Assembly: GCA_023473795.1 (NCBI GenBank)
Contig: JAMCYS010000154.1
Span: 21,861-78,694 of the forward strand
Length of the DNA: 56,834 nt
Direction: 5' to 3'
Source: Chloroflexota bacterium
Lineage (GTDB): Bacteria > Chloroflexota > UBA6077 > FW602-bin22 > JAMCYS01
In this document: positions 1 through 7,746 of the stretch, piece after piece
How positions within the stretch are numbered: position 1 is the stretch's first letter
Layout of the letters: every line of letters starts with the position of its first letter
Notes under the pieces: generated by a model
Database searches by the model: none
What the model saw: the letters and a program-made list of their open reading frames with translations, nothing else
What the model was told of the DNA's origin: nothing
Position numbers and translations under genes: made by a program

Positions 1-23
1 GAGTTCAGACGTGTGCTCTGCCG
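1..23. other. Illumina adapter remnant (artefact)
   Basis: These 23 bases match the TruSeq read-2 adapter stretch (GAGTTCAGACGTGTGCTCTT and following) with one mismatch at base 20. This is library sequence, not genome. Reading frames that begin here are spurious. Confidence 0.93.
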
Positions 24-111
24 AGGTCCCGGTGACGCTGGAGACCGACCGAGAGGCGATCGAACTGGCCTGCAAGACCTTTGCCGCCGAAACGGTCAAG
101 GCGGCGCGGAT
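24..111. repeat. 88-bp exact copy of 449-536 (assembly artefact)
   Basis: Bases 24-111 are identical to 449-536, in the same orientation and offset by 425 bp. The copy is flanked by adapter on one side and by the true start of the contig on the other. The offset is not a multiple of three, so the copy is read in a different frame from the original. A chimeric, adapter-bearing read at the contig end explains it best. Confidence 0.9.
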
Positions 112-669
112 TCGATTGAAGAGGTAGATCGCAACTTGCTGGTGGAGGCCAATCGGCTCCTGCCGCACGTGCCATTCGACTACCTGGACGTGCTGATCGT
201 GGACGAGATGGGCAAGAACATCAGCGGCACCGGGATGGACCTCAATGTCATCGGCATCTGGCGGCGGCTGGGTGGGGAGCAGAAGCCCTACTACAAGTAC
301 ATCGTCGCCCTCGACCTCACCCCGGAAAGCCACGGCAACGCCTTGGGCATTGGCATGGCCGATCTCACCACTCGCCGGTTGGTGAACAAGATCGACTTCC
401 ACGCCACCTACACAAACGTCATGACGACCAACTTCTTCACCACGGGCAAGGTCCCGGTGACGCTGGAGACCGACCGAGAGGCGATCGAACTGGCCTGCAA
501 GACCTTTGCCGCCGAAACGGTCAAGGCGGCGCGGATCAAGAGCACGTTGGACCTGGAGCATATCTGGGTCTCGGAAGGCCTGCTGTCCGAAGTGAGGCAG
601 CGCGAGGCTCTGGTGGTGGAAGACGACCCCCGGCCTCTGTCGTTTAATTCGGAGGGGGCGCTGGTCTAG
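112..669 (+). CDS. C-terminal fragment, LarA-like (nickel-pincer isomerase family) protein
   Basis: This is the 3' part of a gene cut by the contig edge. About 185 residues are readable, beginning after the artefactual join. They include VDEMGKNISGTGMD, a run ending LTPESHGNALGIGMAD, and TTRRLVNKIDFHATYTN. I associate these with LarA-like/DUF2088 proteins, which are homologues of the nickel-pincer lactate racemase with often unknown substrates. The nickel- and substrate-binding N-terminal half is missing, so activity cannot be judged. The family call is from memory of the motif. The gene ends with TAG at 667-669, about 190 bp before the phosphofructokinase gene, and the spacer shows nothing I can name. 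Confidence 0.5.
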   Translation, partial: SIEEVDRNLLVEANRLLPHVPFDYLDVLIVDEMGKNISGTGMDLNVIGIWRRLGGEQKPYYKYIVALDLTPESHGNALGIGMADLTTRRLVNKIDFHATYTNVMTTNFFTTGKVPVTLETDREAIELACKTFAAETVKAARIKSTLDLEHIWVSEGLLSEVRQREALVVEDDPRPLSFNSEGALV

Positions 670-862
670 ACGGCCCAGCGACAAGGTGGCTATCGGCCGC
701 CGCCGCCAGTAGAAGTGGCGGGGCGGCAAATGGCCGCCAATCGAGACAACGGCGCCCTCTACTCTGCCAGACAGGCACGCTCCCTGCAAGCTCGCCGGCG
801 AGGAATGGGGTTCCAGGGCCAGACTGCTTTGGCAGGACGGCGCCCCGTCGCTGAGGTGAAGT

Positions 863-2053
863 ATGGCACTCACGAGCACCGCCAACGTACTGGTCGGTCA
901 ATCCGGGGGCGTCACGGCGGTCATCAACAGTAGCCTGGCCGGCGTCGTCCAGGAGGCGCTGCGGCAACCCGCTATCGGCTCCGTGCTCGGCATGCGCTAT
1001 GGCATCCAGGGTCTGCTGGCCGATCAGGTGATCGACCTGGGGAGACAGGACCCCGCGGTCCTCGAGGCACTGCGCGGCACGCCGGCCGCCGCCCTGGGCA
1101 CCTGCCGCTACAAGCTGCAGCCCGCCGACGCCGAACGGGTGGTCGAGACATGCCGGCAACTGGGCGTCAGATACTTCTTCTACATAGGCGGCAACGACTC
1201 GGCCGATACCTCTCACCGCATCGCCCTGGCGGCTGCCGACCTCGGCTACGACCTGCGAGTGATCGGCGTGCCCAAGACGATCGACAACGATCTGCCGTTC
1301 ACGGACCACTGCCCCGGCTACGGCAGCATCGCCCGCTTCGTGGCAATGGCAGTCGCCGATGCGGGCCGCGACACGGAAGCCAACCGTTTTGTCGATCCGA
1401 TCAAGATCGTCGAGGTGATGGGGCGCAACGCCGGCTGGGTGGCGGCGGCTGCCGCCCTCGGCAAGCACTCCCAGGAGGACGCACCCCAATTGATCTTCCT
1501 GCCCGAGCGCCCCGTCACCGTGGAGCGCTTCCTGGCGGAAGTGCGGCGTGTGTACGACCGGCTGGGCTTTGCCGTGGTGGTGGTCCCGGAGACGATGCGC
1601 GACGAGAAGGGGCACCCGCTGGCCGAGGAAGGAGCCGAGCGCAGCGACGCCTTCGGCCACCGCCGCCTGGCGGGCGCCGCCAACCGCTTGGCGAACCTGA
1701 TCGCGGACCGCTTGGGCATCCGCGCCCGCTGGGACAAGCCGGGCACGATCCAGCGCTCTCTAATGGCCGCGGCCTCGCCGGTTGACCTCGACGAAGCCTA
1801 CTTGGTGGGGCAGATGGCCGTGCGCCATGCCCTGCGGGGAGAACACGATCAGATGGTGATTCTACAGCGGGAAGAGGGCCCGGGGTACGCCTGCCACACC
1901 GGCTTGGCGCCCCTCGCCGAGATCGCCAACTGCGAGCGGCGACTGCCGCCCGAGTTCATCGCCCCCGAAGGCACGATGGTGACCGAGGCTTTCCGGGAAT
2001 ACGCCTTGCCGCTCATCGGGCCGCCCCTCACCAGGTATCCCAGACTGAGCTAA
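863..2053 (+). CDS. PPi-type 6-phosphofructokinase
   Basis: Interconverts fructose 6-phosphate and fructose 1,6-bisphosphate in cytoplasmic glycolysis/gluconeogenesis. The protein has 396 residues. An N-terminal GQSGG loop (12-16) is followed by GGNDS at 109-113, where ATP enzymes usually have GGDGS, and by PKTIDNDL at 137-144, where ATP enzymes have PGTIDNDI. TDHCPGYGS follows. The Asp and Lys at these two sites are the known markers of pyrophosphate use, so PPi is the likely phosphoryl donor and the reaction reversible. The ATG is preceded by GAGGTG at 854-858. The gene is monocistronic and convergent with tgt, 39 bp away. Confidence 0.9.
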   Translation: MALTSTANVLVGQSGGVTAVINSSLAGVVQEALRQPAIGSVLGMRYGIQGLLADQVIDLGRQDPAVLEALRGTPAAALGTCRYKLQPADAERVVETCRQLGVRYFFYIGGNDSADTSHRIALAAADLGYDLRVIGVPKTIDNDLPFTDHCPGYGSIARFVAMAVADAGRDTEANRFVDPIKIVEVMGRNAGWVAAAAALGKHSQEDAPQLIFLPERPVTVERFLAEVRRVYDRLGFAVVVVPETMRDEKGHPLAEEGAERSDAFGHRRLAGAANRLANLIADRLGIRARWDKPGTIQRSLMAAASPVDLDEAYLVGQMAVRHALRGEHDQMVILQREEGPGYACHTGLAPLAEIANCERRLPPEFIAPEGTMVTEAFREYALPLIGPPLTRYPRLS

Positions 2054-2092
2054 ATGCCGACTGGGAAAAGGCGGGGCAGGCGCCCCTGCTCG

Positions 2093-3265
2093 TCACTCGA
2101 CGCCGACCACCCGCTTGCTCCACTTGGCGCGCTGTTCGGCACGGACTTCTTCGCTCGCCGATCGATAGCCGGCGAGGAACTCCGCGCGAAAGTGGCTGAA
2201 GGACCCCTCCAGTATGGCCGCTCGGATGCGCGCCGTAAGTCGCTGCAGGAAACGCAGGTTGTGAATTGTGGCCAGGCGGTAGGCCAGCAGCTCCTCGCAG
2301 CGGAAGAGGTGGTGGAGGTAGGCCAGACTGAAGGTGCGGCAGGTGTAGCAGTCGCAGTCACCCTCGACGGGGGAATTGGCGTGCTTGTGAGCGGCATTGC
2401 GCACGTTTATTCGACCGTGCCAGGTGTAGAGCCCGCCGTTGCGCGCCACCCTGGTCGGCAGCACGCAGTCGAACATGTCTACCCCGTGAGCCACGCCCTC
2501 CACAATGTCTTCGGGCGAACCGACGCCCATCAGATAACGCGGCTTGGCCGCCGGCAGCAGCAGCACCGTCTCCGCCAACAGCTCGTACATCTGTCCCTTG
2601 GGCTCGCCGACGCTCAAACCGCCGATGGCATAGCCGGCGAAGCCCAGACCTGAGAGGAAGCGGGCGCTCTCGTGACGCAGCGCGGGGTAGGTCGAGCCCT
2701 GGACGATGCCAAAGAGGGCCTGGTCTACACGGGTGTGTGCTGCCAGGCAGCGCTCGGCCCAACGATGGGTGCGCCCCAGCGCCTCTCGGGCGTATGCTTC
2801 CGAACACGGATAAGGCGTGCACTCGTCGAAAGCCATGGCCACGTCGGCGCCGAGCAGCTCCTGCACGGCCGTGGCCCGCTCTGGGGTGAAGTAGTGCTCG
2901 GAACCATCCACGTGGCTGCGAAAACGGACGCCGTCTGCGCCAACTTGGCGCATGTGGCCCAGGCTGAAGACCTGGAAACCGCCGCTGTCCGTGAGAATGG
3001 GCCGGGGCCAAGCCATGAAGCGGTGCAAGCCGCCCATTTCGGCCACCAGCTCGGCTCCGGGGCGAAGGTACAGGTGATAGGTATTCGCCAGGATGAACGT
3101 CGCGCCGAGGGAGGCCACGTCGTCCGGCCCCAGACTCTTTACCGTCGCCTGGGTGCCGACCGGCATGAAGAGAGGCGTCAAAGCGACCCCGTGCGGGGTT
3201 CGCAGGCTGCCGGCGCGCGCCTCGCCGACCGGGAAGCGCCCCTCCAAGGTGAATTCCAGACTCAA
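2093..3265 (-). CDS. tgt: tRNA-guanine (queuine) transglycosylase
   Basis: Exchanges G34 in GUN-anticodon tRNAs for the queuine precursor preQ1. Visible signatures are DSGGFQVFSL, the nucleophile region VDMFDCVLPTR, and the zinc site CDCYTC with a downstream Cys and a His in TIHNL. I chose TTG at 3265 (390 aa): it has a strong GGGGAGGT ribosome site at the right distance and follows the visible -10. Longer ATG or GTG starts upstream fall in or before the promoter and encode non-conserved Arg-rich sequence. No other queuosine genes are in view. Confidence 0.95.
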   Translation of the reverse strand: MSLEFTLEGRFPVGEARAGSLRTPHGVALTPLFMPVGTQATVKSLGPDDVASLGATFILANTYHLYLRPGAELVAEMGGLHRFMAWPRPILTDSGGFQVFSLGHMRQVGADGVRFRSHVDGSEHYFTPERATAVQELLGADVAMAFDECTPYPCSEAYAREALGRTHRWAERCLAAHTRVDQALFGIVQGSTYPALRHESARFLSGLGFAGYAIGGLSVGEPKGQMYELLAETVLLLPAAKPRYLMGVGSPEDIVEGVAHGVDMFDCVLPTRVARNGGLYTWHGRINVRNAAHKHANSPVEGDCDCYTCRTFSLAYLHHLFRCEELLAYRLATIHNLRFLQRLTARIRAAILEGSFSHFRAEFLAGYRSASEEVRAEQRAKWSKRVVGVE

Positions 3266-3297
3266 CTGGCCGACCTCCCCAGCGGTGGATTCGGGCG

Positions 3298-3303
3298 ATT
3301 GTA
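3298..3303 (-). promoter_or_regulatory. extended -10 promoter of tgt
   Basis: The minus strand reads TGTTACAAT (TGn plus TACAAT). Predicted transcription starts about 26 nt before the TTG start of tgt. There is no convincing -35, as expected for an extended -10. Confidence 0.55.
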
Positions 3304-3411
3304 ACACGGACTGCTTCGGCAGACGCAACCGCGAGTCCCTGCGGCGCGAGGCCACTCCGGAGGCAAGCCGCCTGGCGCGGGCGACGCCCTTCGGCAGGGC
3401 GAGGACTATCT

Positions 3412-3440
3412 TGGCGAGGCCCGCCGCGTTCTGCTATGCT
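3412..3440 (+). promoter_or_regulatory. promoter of CRP-family regulator gene
   Basis: TTGGCG (3412-3417), a 17-bp spacer and TATGCT (3435-3440) with TG at 3432-3433. An in-frame ATG at 3436 lies inside the -10 and cannot be the start, which supports the ATG at 3463. Confidence 0.6.
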
Positions 3441-3462
3441 TCCGGCGAGGTGTGAGTCAGAG

Positions 3463-4158
3463 ATGCCCGTAAGCAGAAGTGCGTCTAACACGCCGGGGTT
3501 CCTGCGCTCTTTCCCCTACTTCTCCAGCCTCGGTCCCGACGAATTGGCGGGTCTGGCAGCGGAGGTTGTCATCCGGGAGTACGGCAAAGGCGAGCTCGTC
3601 GCGCTCGAGGGTGAACCCTGTCGCGGCCTCTGCCTGGTTAGGGCCGGGCGGGTGCGCGTCTTCAAGACGTCGCCCGACGGCCGCACACAGGTGCTGAGCA
3701 TGGCGGGGCCGGGCGAGTCCTTCAACGAGGTGCCGAACTTCGACTCTGGCCCCAATCCGGCGAGCGTCGAAGCGCTGGAGCCCACGACGATCTTCCTGCT
3801 GCACCGGGAGACAGTGCTGCGGGCGGTGGAACGCTATCCCAGCGTGGCTCTGGCAATGCTGAACGTCTTCGCCCGGCGTCTCCGCCACCTGACCGGCGTG
3901 GTGGAGGACCTCTCCTTTCGCCACGTCACCAGCCGTCTGGCAAAAGTGCTGCTGCAGTACGCCGCGGAGCCTGCTCCTGGGCGAGGCGAAAGCGGACTGA
4001 CGCAGCGGTTGACCCAGCAGGAGATGGCGGCGATCGTCGGCACCGCACGGGAAATGGTGGGGCGTTCACTGAAGGCCCTGGAGGCCCAGGGGGCGCTGCG
4101 CGTGGAACGCAACCGAATCATCATCCTCAATCGCGACCTGCTGGAGCGAATAGTCTAG
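3463..4158 (+). CDS. CRP/FNR-family transcriptional regulator
   Basis: This is a 231-residue regulator with an N-terminal cyclic-nucleotide-binding-type beta roll (about 15-130), a long dimerisation helix and a C-terminal winged helix. The recognition helix TAREMVGRSLKALE carries the RExxGR contacts of E. coli CRP (R180, E181, R185), not the ExxSR of FNR, so a TGTGA-type half-site is predicted. The FNR-type N-terminal cysteine cluster is absent, so an Fe-S sensor is unlikely; the effector is unknown. The start is ATG 3463, with GAGGTG upstream. A matching operator lies 4 bp past its stop, in front of an Fe-S operon it probably controls. Confidence 0.9.
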   Translation: MPVSRSASNTPGFLRSFPYFSSLGPDELAGLAAEVVIREYGKGELVALEGEPCRGLCLVRAGRVRVFKTSPDGRTQVLSMAGPGESFNEVPNFDSGPNPASVEALEPTTIFLLHRETVLRAVERYPSVALAMLNVFARRLRHLTGVVEDLSFRHVTSRLAKVLLQYAAEPAPGRGESGLTQRLTQQEMAAIVGTAREMVGRSLKALEAQGALRVERNRIIILNRDLLERIV

Positions 4159-4161
4159 TGG

Positions 4162-4177
4162 CGTGACTTTGATCACA
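4162..4177. promoter_or_regulatory. CRP-type operator
   Basis: CGTGA-CTTTGA-TCACA matches TGTGA-N6-TCACA at 9 of 10 positions. Its centre (4169.5) is about 41.5 bp upstream of the start predicted from the -10 at 4199-4204. This is the classic class II activator position. Confidence 0.7.
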
Positions 4178-4198
4178 TCCCCTGGTTGTCGATTCCTC

Positions 4199-4204
4199 TA
4201 CAAT
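4199..4204 (+). promoter_or_regulatory. -10 element of the Fe-S operon promoter
   Basis: TACAAT with no recognisable -35 at the usual distance. The operator at 4162-4177 covers the -35 region, which fits an activator-dependent promoter. Confidence 0.55.
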
Positions 4205-4278
4205 ACTTCCAGTGAGACCCAGGGAGCGTACACCCGGACGGCTCGACACCCTGGGTAAATTGCGGGGAGGGGTTGGCT

Positions 4279-4485
4279 ATGATCGCGGTTCTGCCGATCC
4301 TGGACGGCGAGCGTTGCCAGGGCTGTGGGGACTGCGTCGCCGGCTGCCCGACAGGGGCCGTGGCCCTGGTCGAGGGCCGGGCGGCCATCGTGCATCCCGA
4401 CGACTGCAACTATTGCGCCGACTGCGAAACCCTCTGCCCTAGGCAGGCGATCTCCTGCCCGTTCGAGATAGTACTTGGTGATTGA
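4279..4485 (+). CDS. 2[4Fe-4S] ferredoxin
   Basis: Small cytoplasmic electron carrier of 68 residues. It has two full CxxCxxCxxxCP motifs: Cys 13, 16, 19, 23 (CQGCGDCVAGCP) and Cys 43, 46, 49, 53 (CNYCADCETLCP). An extra Cys60 is not part of either. ATG 4279 follows GGGGAGGGG at a good distance; an in-frame TTG six bases earlier is less likely. First gene of a three-gene unit with a Cys-rich protein and an Nfu protein. The redox partner is unknown. Confidence 0.93.
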   Translation: MIAVLPILDGERCQGCGDCVAGCPTGAVALVEGRAAIVHPDDCNYCADCETLCPRQAISCPFEIVLGD

Positions 4486-4486
4486 T

Positions 4487-4747
4487 ATGGCACTCAACCG
4501 CTCCTGTCCGGGCTCCCTATCGCTCAAAGAACCGAAGCCTGAGTATCAGGTCTGTTCCCGTTGCGGCTACGAGGTCGAGATCTGGAGCGACGAGTTCAAG
4601 CGTCGTTGCCCGCAGTGTGGCGGCCTGATCGTCAAGGGCCGGCAAAACTCGTGCATCGACTGGTGCCAATACGCTAAACTTTGTGTGGGAGAAGAAACCT
4701 ACGCTCGGATAATGGCCGAACGCCAGCGTCTGGGTGGGGATAAGTAA
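4487..4747 (+). CDS. small Cys-rich zinc-ribbon-like protein
   Basis: The product has 86 residues, and its ATG lies one base after the ferredoxin stop, so translation is probably coupled. Cysteines pair as CSRC (23, 26) and CPQC (41, 44), a zinc-ribbon pattern. A second motif, NSCIDWCQYAKLC (Cys 56, 60, 67), looks conserved and could bind metal or an Fe-S cluster. An isolated Cys7 is also present. I do not recognise a named family. Its place between ferredoxin and Nfu suggests a role in Fe-S handling or redox sensing, but this is inference. Confidence 0.7.
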   Translation: MALNRSCPGSLSLKEPKPEYQVCSRCGYEVEIWSDEFKRRCPQCGGLIVKGRQNSCIDWCQYAKLCVGEETYARIMAERQRLGGDK

Positions 4748-4761
4748 GGGGGGCAACGTCG

Positions 4762-4986
4762 ATGCAGGAAGAGGTCAAACAGGCGCTGGAGTCGGTACGC
4801 TCTCATTTGCGAGCCGACGGTGGGGACATTGAGCTGGTGGAAGTCGACGAGGTGTCGGGCACGGTCAAGGTGCGATTGGTCGGCGCCTGCGATGGCTGCC
4901 CTGGCGCTCGCTTCACCTTGGCTAATGGGGTAGGCCGGGTACTACGCGAGCGCGTCCCGGGCGTGAAGCACGTCGTGGCCGTCTGA
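4762..4986 (+). CDS. NifU C-terminal-domain (Nfu) Fe-S scaffold
   Basis: A 74-residue stand-alone Nfu domain. The hallmark CDGC motif (Cys43, Cys46) in GACDGCPGA is present; two subunits would hold one [4Fe-4S] cluster for delivery to apoproteins. The N-terminal half (EEVKQALESVRSHLRADGGDIELV) is typical. Third gene of the CRP-site-controlled unit, 14 bp after the Cys-rich gene. No IscS, SufBCD or IscU partner is in the window. Confidence 0.93.
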   Translation: MQEEVKQALESVRSHLRADGGDIELVEVDEVSGTVKVRLVGACDGCPGARFTLANGVGRVLRERVPGVKHVVAV

Positions 4987-5024
4987 GGCCCAGGGCAGCG
5001 CCTATCGCTCGTGCCCATCCCTCG

Positions 5025-5065
5025 GCCCCGGCGGGGAGGCAAGTGCTCCACGACCGGGGCTGTTT
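5025..5065 (+). terminator. possible terminator after nfu
   Basis: Inverted repeat GCCCCGG (5025-5031) / CCGGGGC (5054-5060) with a 22-nt loop, followed by TGTTT. The long loop and short T run make this a moderate candidate. Confidence 0.4.
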
Positions 5066-5259
5066 CACCTTACTTCGCCGGGCCTCGGCAGGTGGTGGGC
5101 AGCGGCTCATTCGCTAACAGTGCTGCCTGTTCTTGACCAGTCAAGCCGCCGGCAGTCCCGTGCTCCCTCTTGACCGCCAGCGAACCGCTTCCGCTGCCTC
5201 ACTTGTTCGCTCAATCCAGCAACCGGCAGGACTATTAATGGGAAACCGATGAGCGAAGC

Positions 5260-5288
5260 TTGACAAATGCTCCCCTGCGTGGTAAGAA
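5260..5288 (+). promoter_or_regulatory. sigma-70-type promoter of rpoD
   Basis: TTGACA (5260-5265), 17-bp spacer, TAAGAA (5283-5288). Predicted leader is about 138 nt with short inverted repeats such as GCCCAAGGTGGGC. The rest of the 446-bp gap from 4987 holds only the terminator candidate. Confidence 0.7.
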
Positions 5289-5432
5289 TAGAGAGTTGCG
5301 GCGCCCAAGGTGGGCTTGCGCTTAGCCGTTTAGTTAGCATACCCCGAGCCCCCGTTTGTCCCATTGGGGCAGATCGTGGCGTAACTCGCCTCGAGATATT
5401 ACGTCATCTATTTGGTGTGGGGAGGAGACAAC

Positions 5433-6683
5433 GTGACCCTTGCGGCCACCGAAATGGTCAGCCTCGGTCGACCACTAGAGATGGAGCTGGACCTCAGCGA
5501 AGACTTGCTGGATGCTCCACAAGATATCCTCGACCTGGAGGACCCTGCACTAGCAGAGGGCGCCGATACATGGTCGACCCTTGAAGACAGCGCGGGCTTT
5601 AGTCCCGAAGCCGGCGAAGAGGTGGATAGAATCTTGATTGCCGACATCGATTTCGCGAAAAATGCCGCACCCGAGGGAACCACTGAAGAGCGCACGCACC
5701 TCAACTGGGACGCTTCGGACGAGGGCGAATTCAAGATCGGCGCTACGCCGACTTGGGGCAACCTGGACCTGCACGAGAATATCGACAACCCGGTAACGCT
5801 GTATCTGCGTGAAATCGGTAGGGTTCCCCTCTTGTCCACCGCCGACGAAGTCAGCCTAGCCAAGCAGATAGAGCGCGGCCTGCAGGCATCGGTTTGGCTG
5901 TTGCGGGCTGATTTGACGCCGGAAGAGCGCAGCCGCTGCCAGTGTGAAATGGCTAGAGGCGACACAGCCCGGCATCGCCTGACCGAAGCCAACCTGCGCC
6001 TCGTCGTCAGCATCGCCAAGAAGTACATCAACCGCGGGCTTTCTCTTCTCGATCTGATTCAGGAAGGCAACATCGGCTTGACGAGGGCAGTGGAGAAGTT
6101 CGATTACCAGCGCGGCTTCAAGTTCAGCACCTACGCCACCTGGTGGATCAGACAGGCTATTACGCGCTCCATCGCAGACCAGGCTCGCACAATCCGGGTA
6201 CCGGTGCACATGGTGGAGTCGATCAACCGGCTGTCGCGCACCTCGCGTCAGCTGCAGCAGGACCTCGGCAGAGAACCGACCAGAGCCGAGCTGGCTTGTG
6301 AGATGTGCGTCAGCCTGGACAAGGTACGGGACATCGTAAAAGCCGCCCAACAGCCCATCTCCCTCGAGACACCTGTCGGCGAGGAAGAAGACAGCCTGCT
6401 GGGCGACTTCATCGAAGATCGCGCCTCGCCGTCGCCGACGGAGGCGGCATCCCGGCAGCTGCTCAGCGAGCAGGTCGAGTCCGTGTTGAGCACCCTGACT
6501 TATCGTGAGCAACGGGTGCTGCAGCTGCGCTTCGGCATGGGCGACGGTCGCGCACGCACGCTCGAGGAAGTCGGTCGCGAACTCGGCGTCACGCGCGAGC
6601 GCATCCGGCAGATCGAGGCCAAGGCGCTACGCAAACTGCGCCATCCCAGCCGTCGCAAGAAGCTCAAGGAATTCCTGGAGTAG
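5433..6683 (+). CDS. rpoD: primary sigma factor (RpoD/SigA family)
   Basis: Housekeeping RNA polymerase sigma factor of 416 residues. An acidic N-terminal segment of about 115 residues precedes region 1.2 ([16 protein letters not shown], from about 119). Region 2 shows [23 protein letters not shown] and the -10 reader [14 protein letters not shown]. Region 4 has [20 protein letters not shown] for the -35. GTG 5433 sits five bases after GGAGGAG; an in-frame TTG at 5412 precedes that ribosome site and is rejected. The TTGACA/TATAAT-like promoters across the window fit this factor. Confidence 0.95.
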   Translation: MTLAATEMVSLGRPLEMELDLSEDLLDAPQDILDLEDPALAEGADTWSTLEDSAGFSPEAGEEVDRILIADIDFAKNAAPEGTTEERTHLNWDASDEGEFKIGATPTWGNLDLHENIDNPVTLYLREIGRVPLLSTADEVSLAKQIERGLQASVWLLRADLTPEERSRCQCEMARGDTARHRLTEANLRLVVSIAKKYINRGLSLLDLIQEGNIGLTRAVEKFDYQRGFKFSTYATWWIRQAITRSIADQARTIRVPVHMVESINRLSRTSRQLQQDLGREPTRAELACEMCVSLDKVRDIVKAAQQPISLETPVGEEEDSLLGDFIEDRASPSPTEAASRQLLSEQVESVLSTLTYREQRVLQLRFGMGDGRARTLEEVGRELGVTRERIRQIEAKALRKLRHPSRRKKLKEFLE

Positions 6684-6705
6684 TCAGCTAGCGGTTAGGG
6701 CACTG

Positions 6706-6740
6706 GGCCCCGGGGCGTCCGCCCCGGGGCCTCGCTTTTT
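6706..6740 (+). terminator. strong rho-independent terminator after rpoD
   Basis: Perfect 11-bp stem GGCCCCGGGGC / GCCCCGGGGCC with loop GTCC, then TCGCTTTTT. Confidence 0.9.
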
Positions 6741-6801
6741 CTCAAACTGGAACGAATCCTGCCCCTGCTGGACAGCAGGCAGCGAGCCTGCCTAATCGGG
6801 G

Positions 6802-7392
6802 GTGAACGAACAGATGCAGTTCGGTCTGGGCATTACCGTGACTTCGTTAGACGAAGACGAAGTAGGCGAGATCCGCTGGTTGGTTGTGGATCCCGCCAAG
6901 AACGCCCTCAGCCACGTGGTCGTAGCCGACGGCCAAGGTAGCAGGGAGGGCACGGCCGTACCTGTCTGGGCCGTTTCCCGGGCCGAGGATAGCCTCGTCA
7001 GCCTGGAAACGGATGCCGCCAGCGTCGTTCGCTTTCCTCGCTTCGGGCTGCGTCGATCACCCGGCCACGAGGCGCCGGCAGTGCCACACGAGCCAGGCGA
7101 TTTCCCTTTCCTCTTTCCCGAGGACGGCAGCCTGCCAGCGGCGGCCGTGGCCCTCGCCGCCGACACCGAAGTGCGTTGCCGGAGCCAGACGCTGGGCACG
7201 CTGGCAGCGGTGTTCGCCGATGATTACACAGCCGAAGTGACGACCCTGGTGGTGCGGCTGAAAGAGGAAGACAAGTTGGTCGACATCCCAATGAGCTGGG
7301 TGCGTGACCTGACGCGCAGCGCTATCCGTTTGGACTGCCACCCTGAGGACGTGGCAACACTGCCGGCGACAGCATGGCAGCCCGCCAGCTAA
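6802..7392 (+). CDS. PRC-barrel-like domain protein
   Basis: A 196-residue soluble protein. The N-terminal half (about 5-75: GLGITVTSLDEDEVGEIRWLVVDPAKNALSHVVV in part) looks like a PRC-barrel fold. A second, weaker copy (about 115-190) includes the repeat-like LGTLAAVFADDYTAEVTTLVV. Proline-rich linker between. Family members act as small adaptor domains in RNA processing or photosynthetic proteins; no specific role is visible here. The start is GTG 6802 or ATG 6814, since GGGGGTG just upstream is compatible only with the later ATG. Isolated by the rpoD terminator upstream. Confidence 0.7.
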   Translation: MNEQMQFGLGITVTSLDEDEVGEIRWLVVDPAKNALSHVVVADGQGSREGTAVPVWAVSRAEDSLVSLETDAASVVRFPRFGLRRSPGHEAPAVPHEPGDFPFLFPEDGSLPAAAVALAADTEVRCRSQTLGTLAAVFADDYTAEVTTLVVRLKEEDKLVDIPMSWVRDLTRSAIRLDCHPEDVATLPATAWQPAS

Positions 7393-7415
7393 TCCGCGGA
7401 CCTCGGTCCGCTCTG

Positions 7416-7733
7416 CTACAAGAAGATCGACGTCGCGTTGATCAGCAGGACGAACACCATGATGACGTTGATGATGCGCAGGCTGAGCCAGATGCGCGGG
7501 AAACGGTACTGCAGGCGGATAATCACGTAAAGGACTGCCAGCACCAACAACGCCTTGAAGGCATACATCCCCCACTCGCCCCAGGTGTGGAGCAGCCACC
7601 CTGGCAGCGCATTGGCCTCGACCGCACCACGCCGGAAGCTGATGGCGGTGGTGACGATGTCCCCGAACTGCAACGTGAGGAAAACGACGACGAGAGACAG
7701 CTTGCCGGAGGCTCTGAGGGCCTGGATACTCAT
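7416..7733 (-). CDS. small integral membrane protein (DUF5658-like)
   Basis: Predicted 105 residues with three or four membrane helices (LVVVFLTLQFGDIVTTAI, YAFKALLVLAVLYVII, INVIMVFVLLINA). The pattern of an early D-x-x-T in helix 1 recalls DUF5658 proteins of unknown function; I hold the family name loosely. An ATG at 7742 overlaps the TATAAT box, so ATG 7733 is preferred. That start coincides with the predicted transcription start, making the mRNA apparently leaderless. Convergent with the PRC-barrel gene. Confidence 0.65.
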   Translation of the reverse strand: MSIQALRASGKLSLVVVFLTLQFGDIVTTAISFRRGAVEANALPGWLLHTWGEWGMYAFKALLVLAVLYVIIRLQYRFPRIWLSLRIINVIMVFVLLINATSIFL

Positions 7734-7740
7734 GGCGTAC

Positions 7741-7746
7741 ATTATA
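7741..7746 (-). promoter_or_regulatory. perfect TATAAT -10 at a leaderless start
   Basis: TATAAT on the minus strand, with TTACTG 16 bp upstream as a weak -35. The predicted start point falls at 7733-7735, on the ATG. Confidence 0.6.

Noticed and set aside
13-111. N-terminal start of the first reading frame at base 13
   Set aside because: It begins inside the adapter and crosses the artefactual copy; the real gene enters at about 112 and is truncated.
644-1660. Long minus-strand frame over the phosphofructokinase gene
   Set aside because: Shadow of a real gene in high-GC DNA; no conserved domain and no ribosome site.
2073-2086. Terminator between pfk and tgt
   Set aside because: Only a 5-bp GGGGC/GCCCC stem and no T tract.
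3265-3355. Longer tgt start at 3355
   Set aside because: It lies upstream of the predicted transcription start, and the added residues are Arg-rich; TTG 3265 has the ribosome site.
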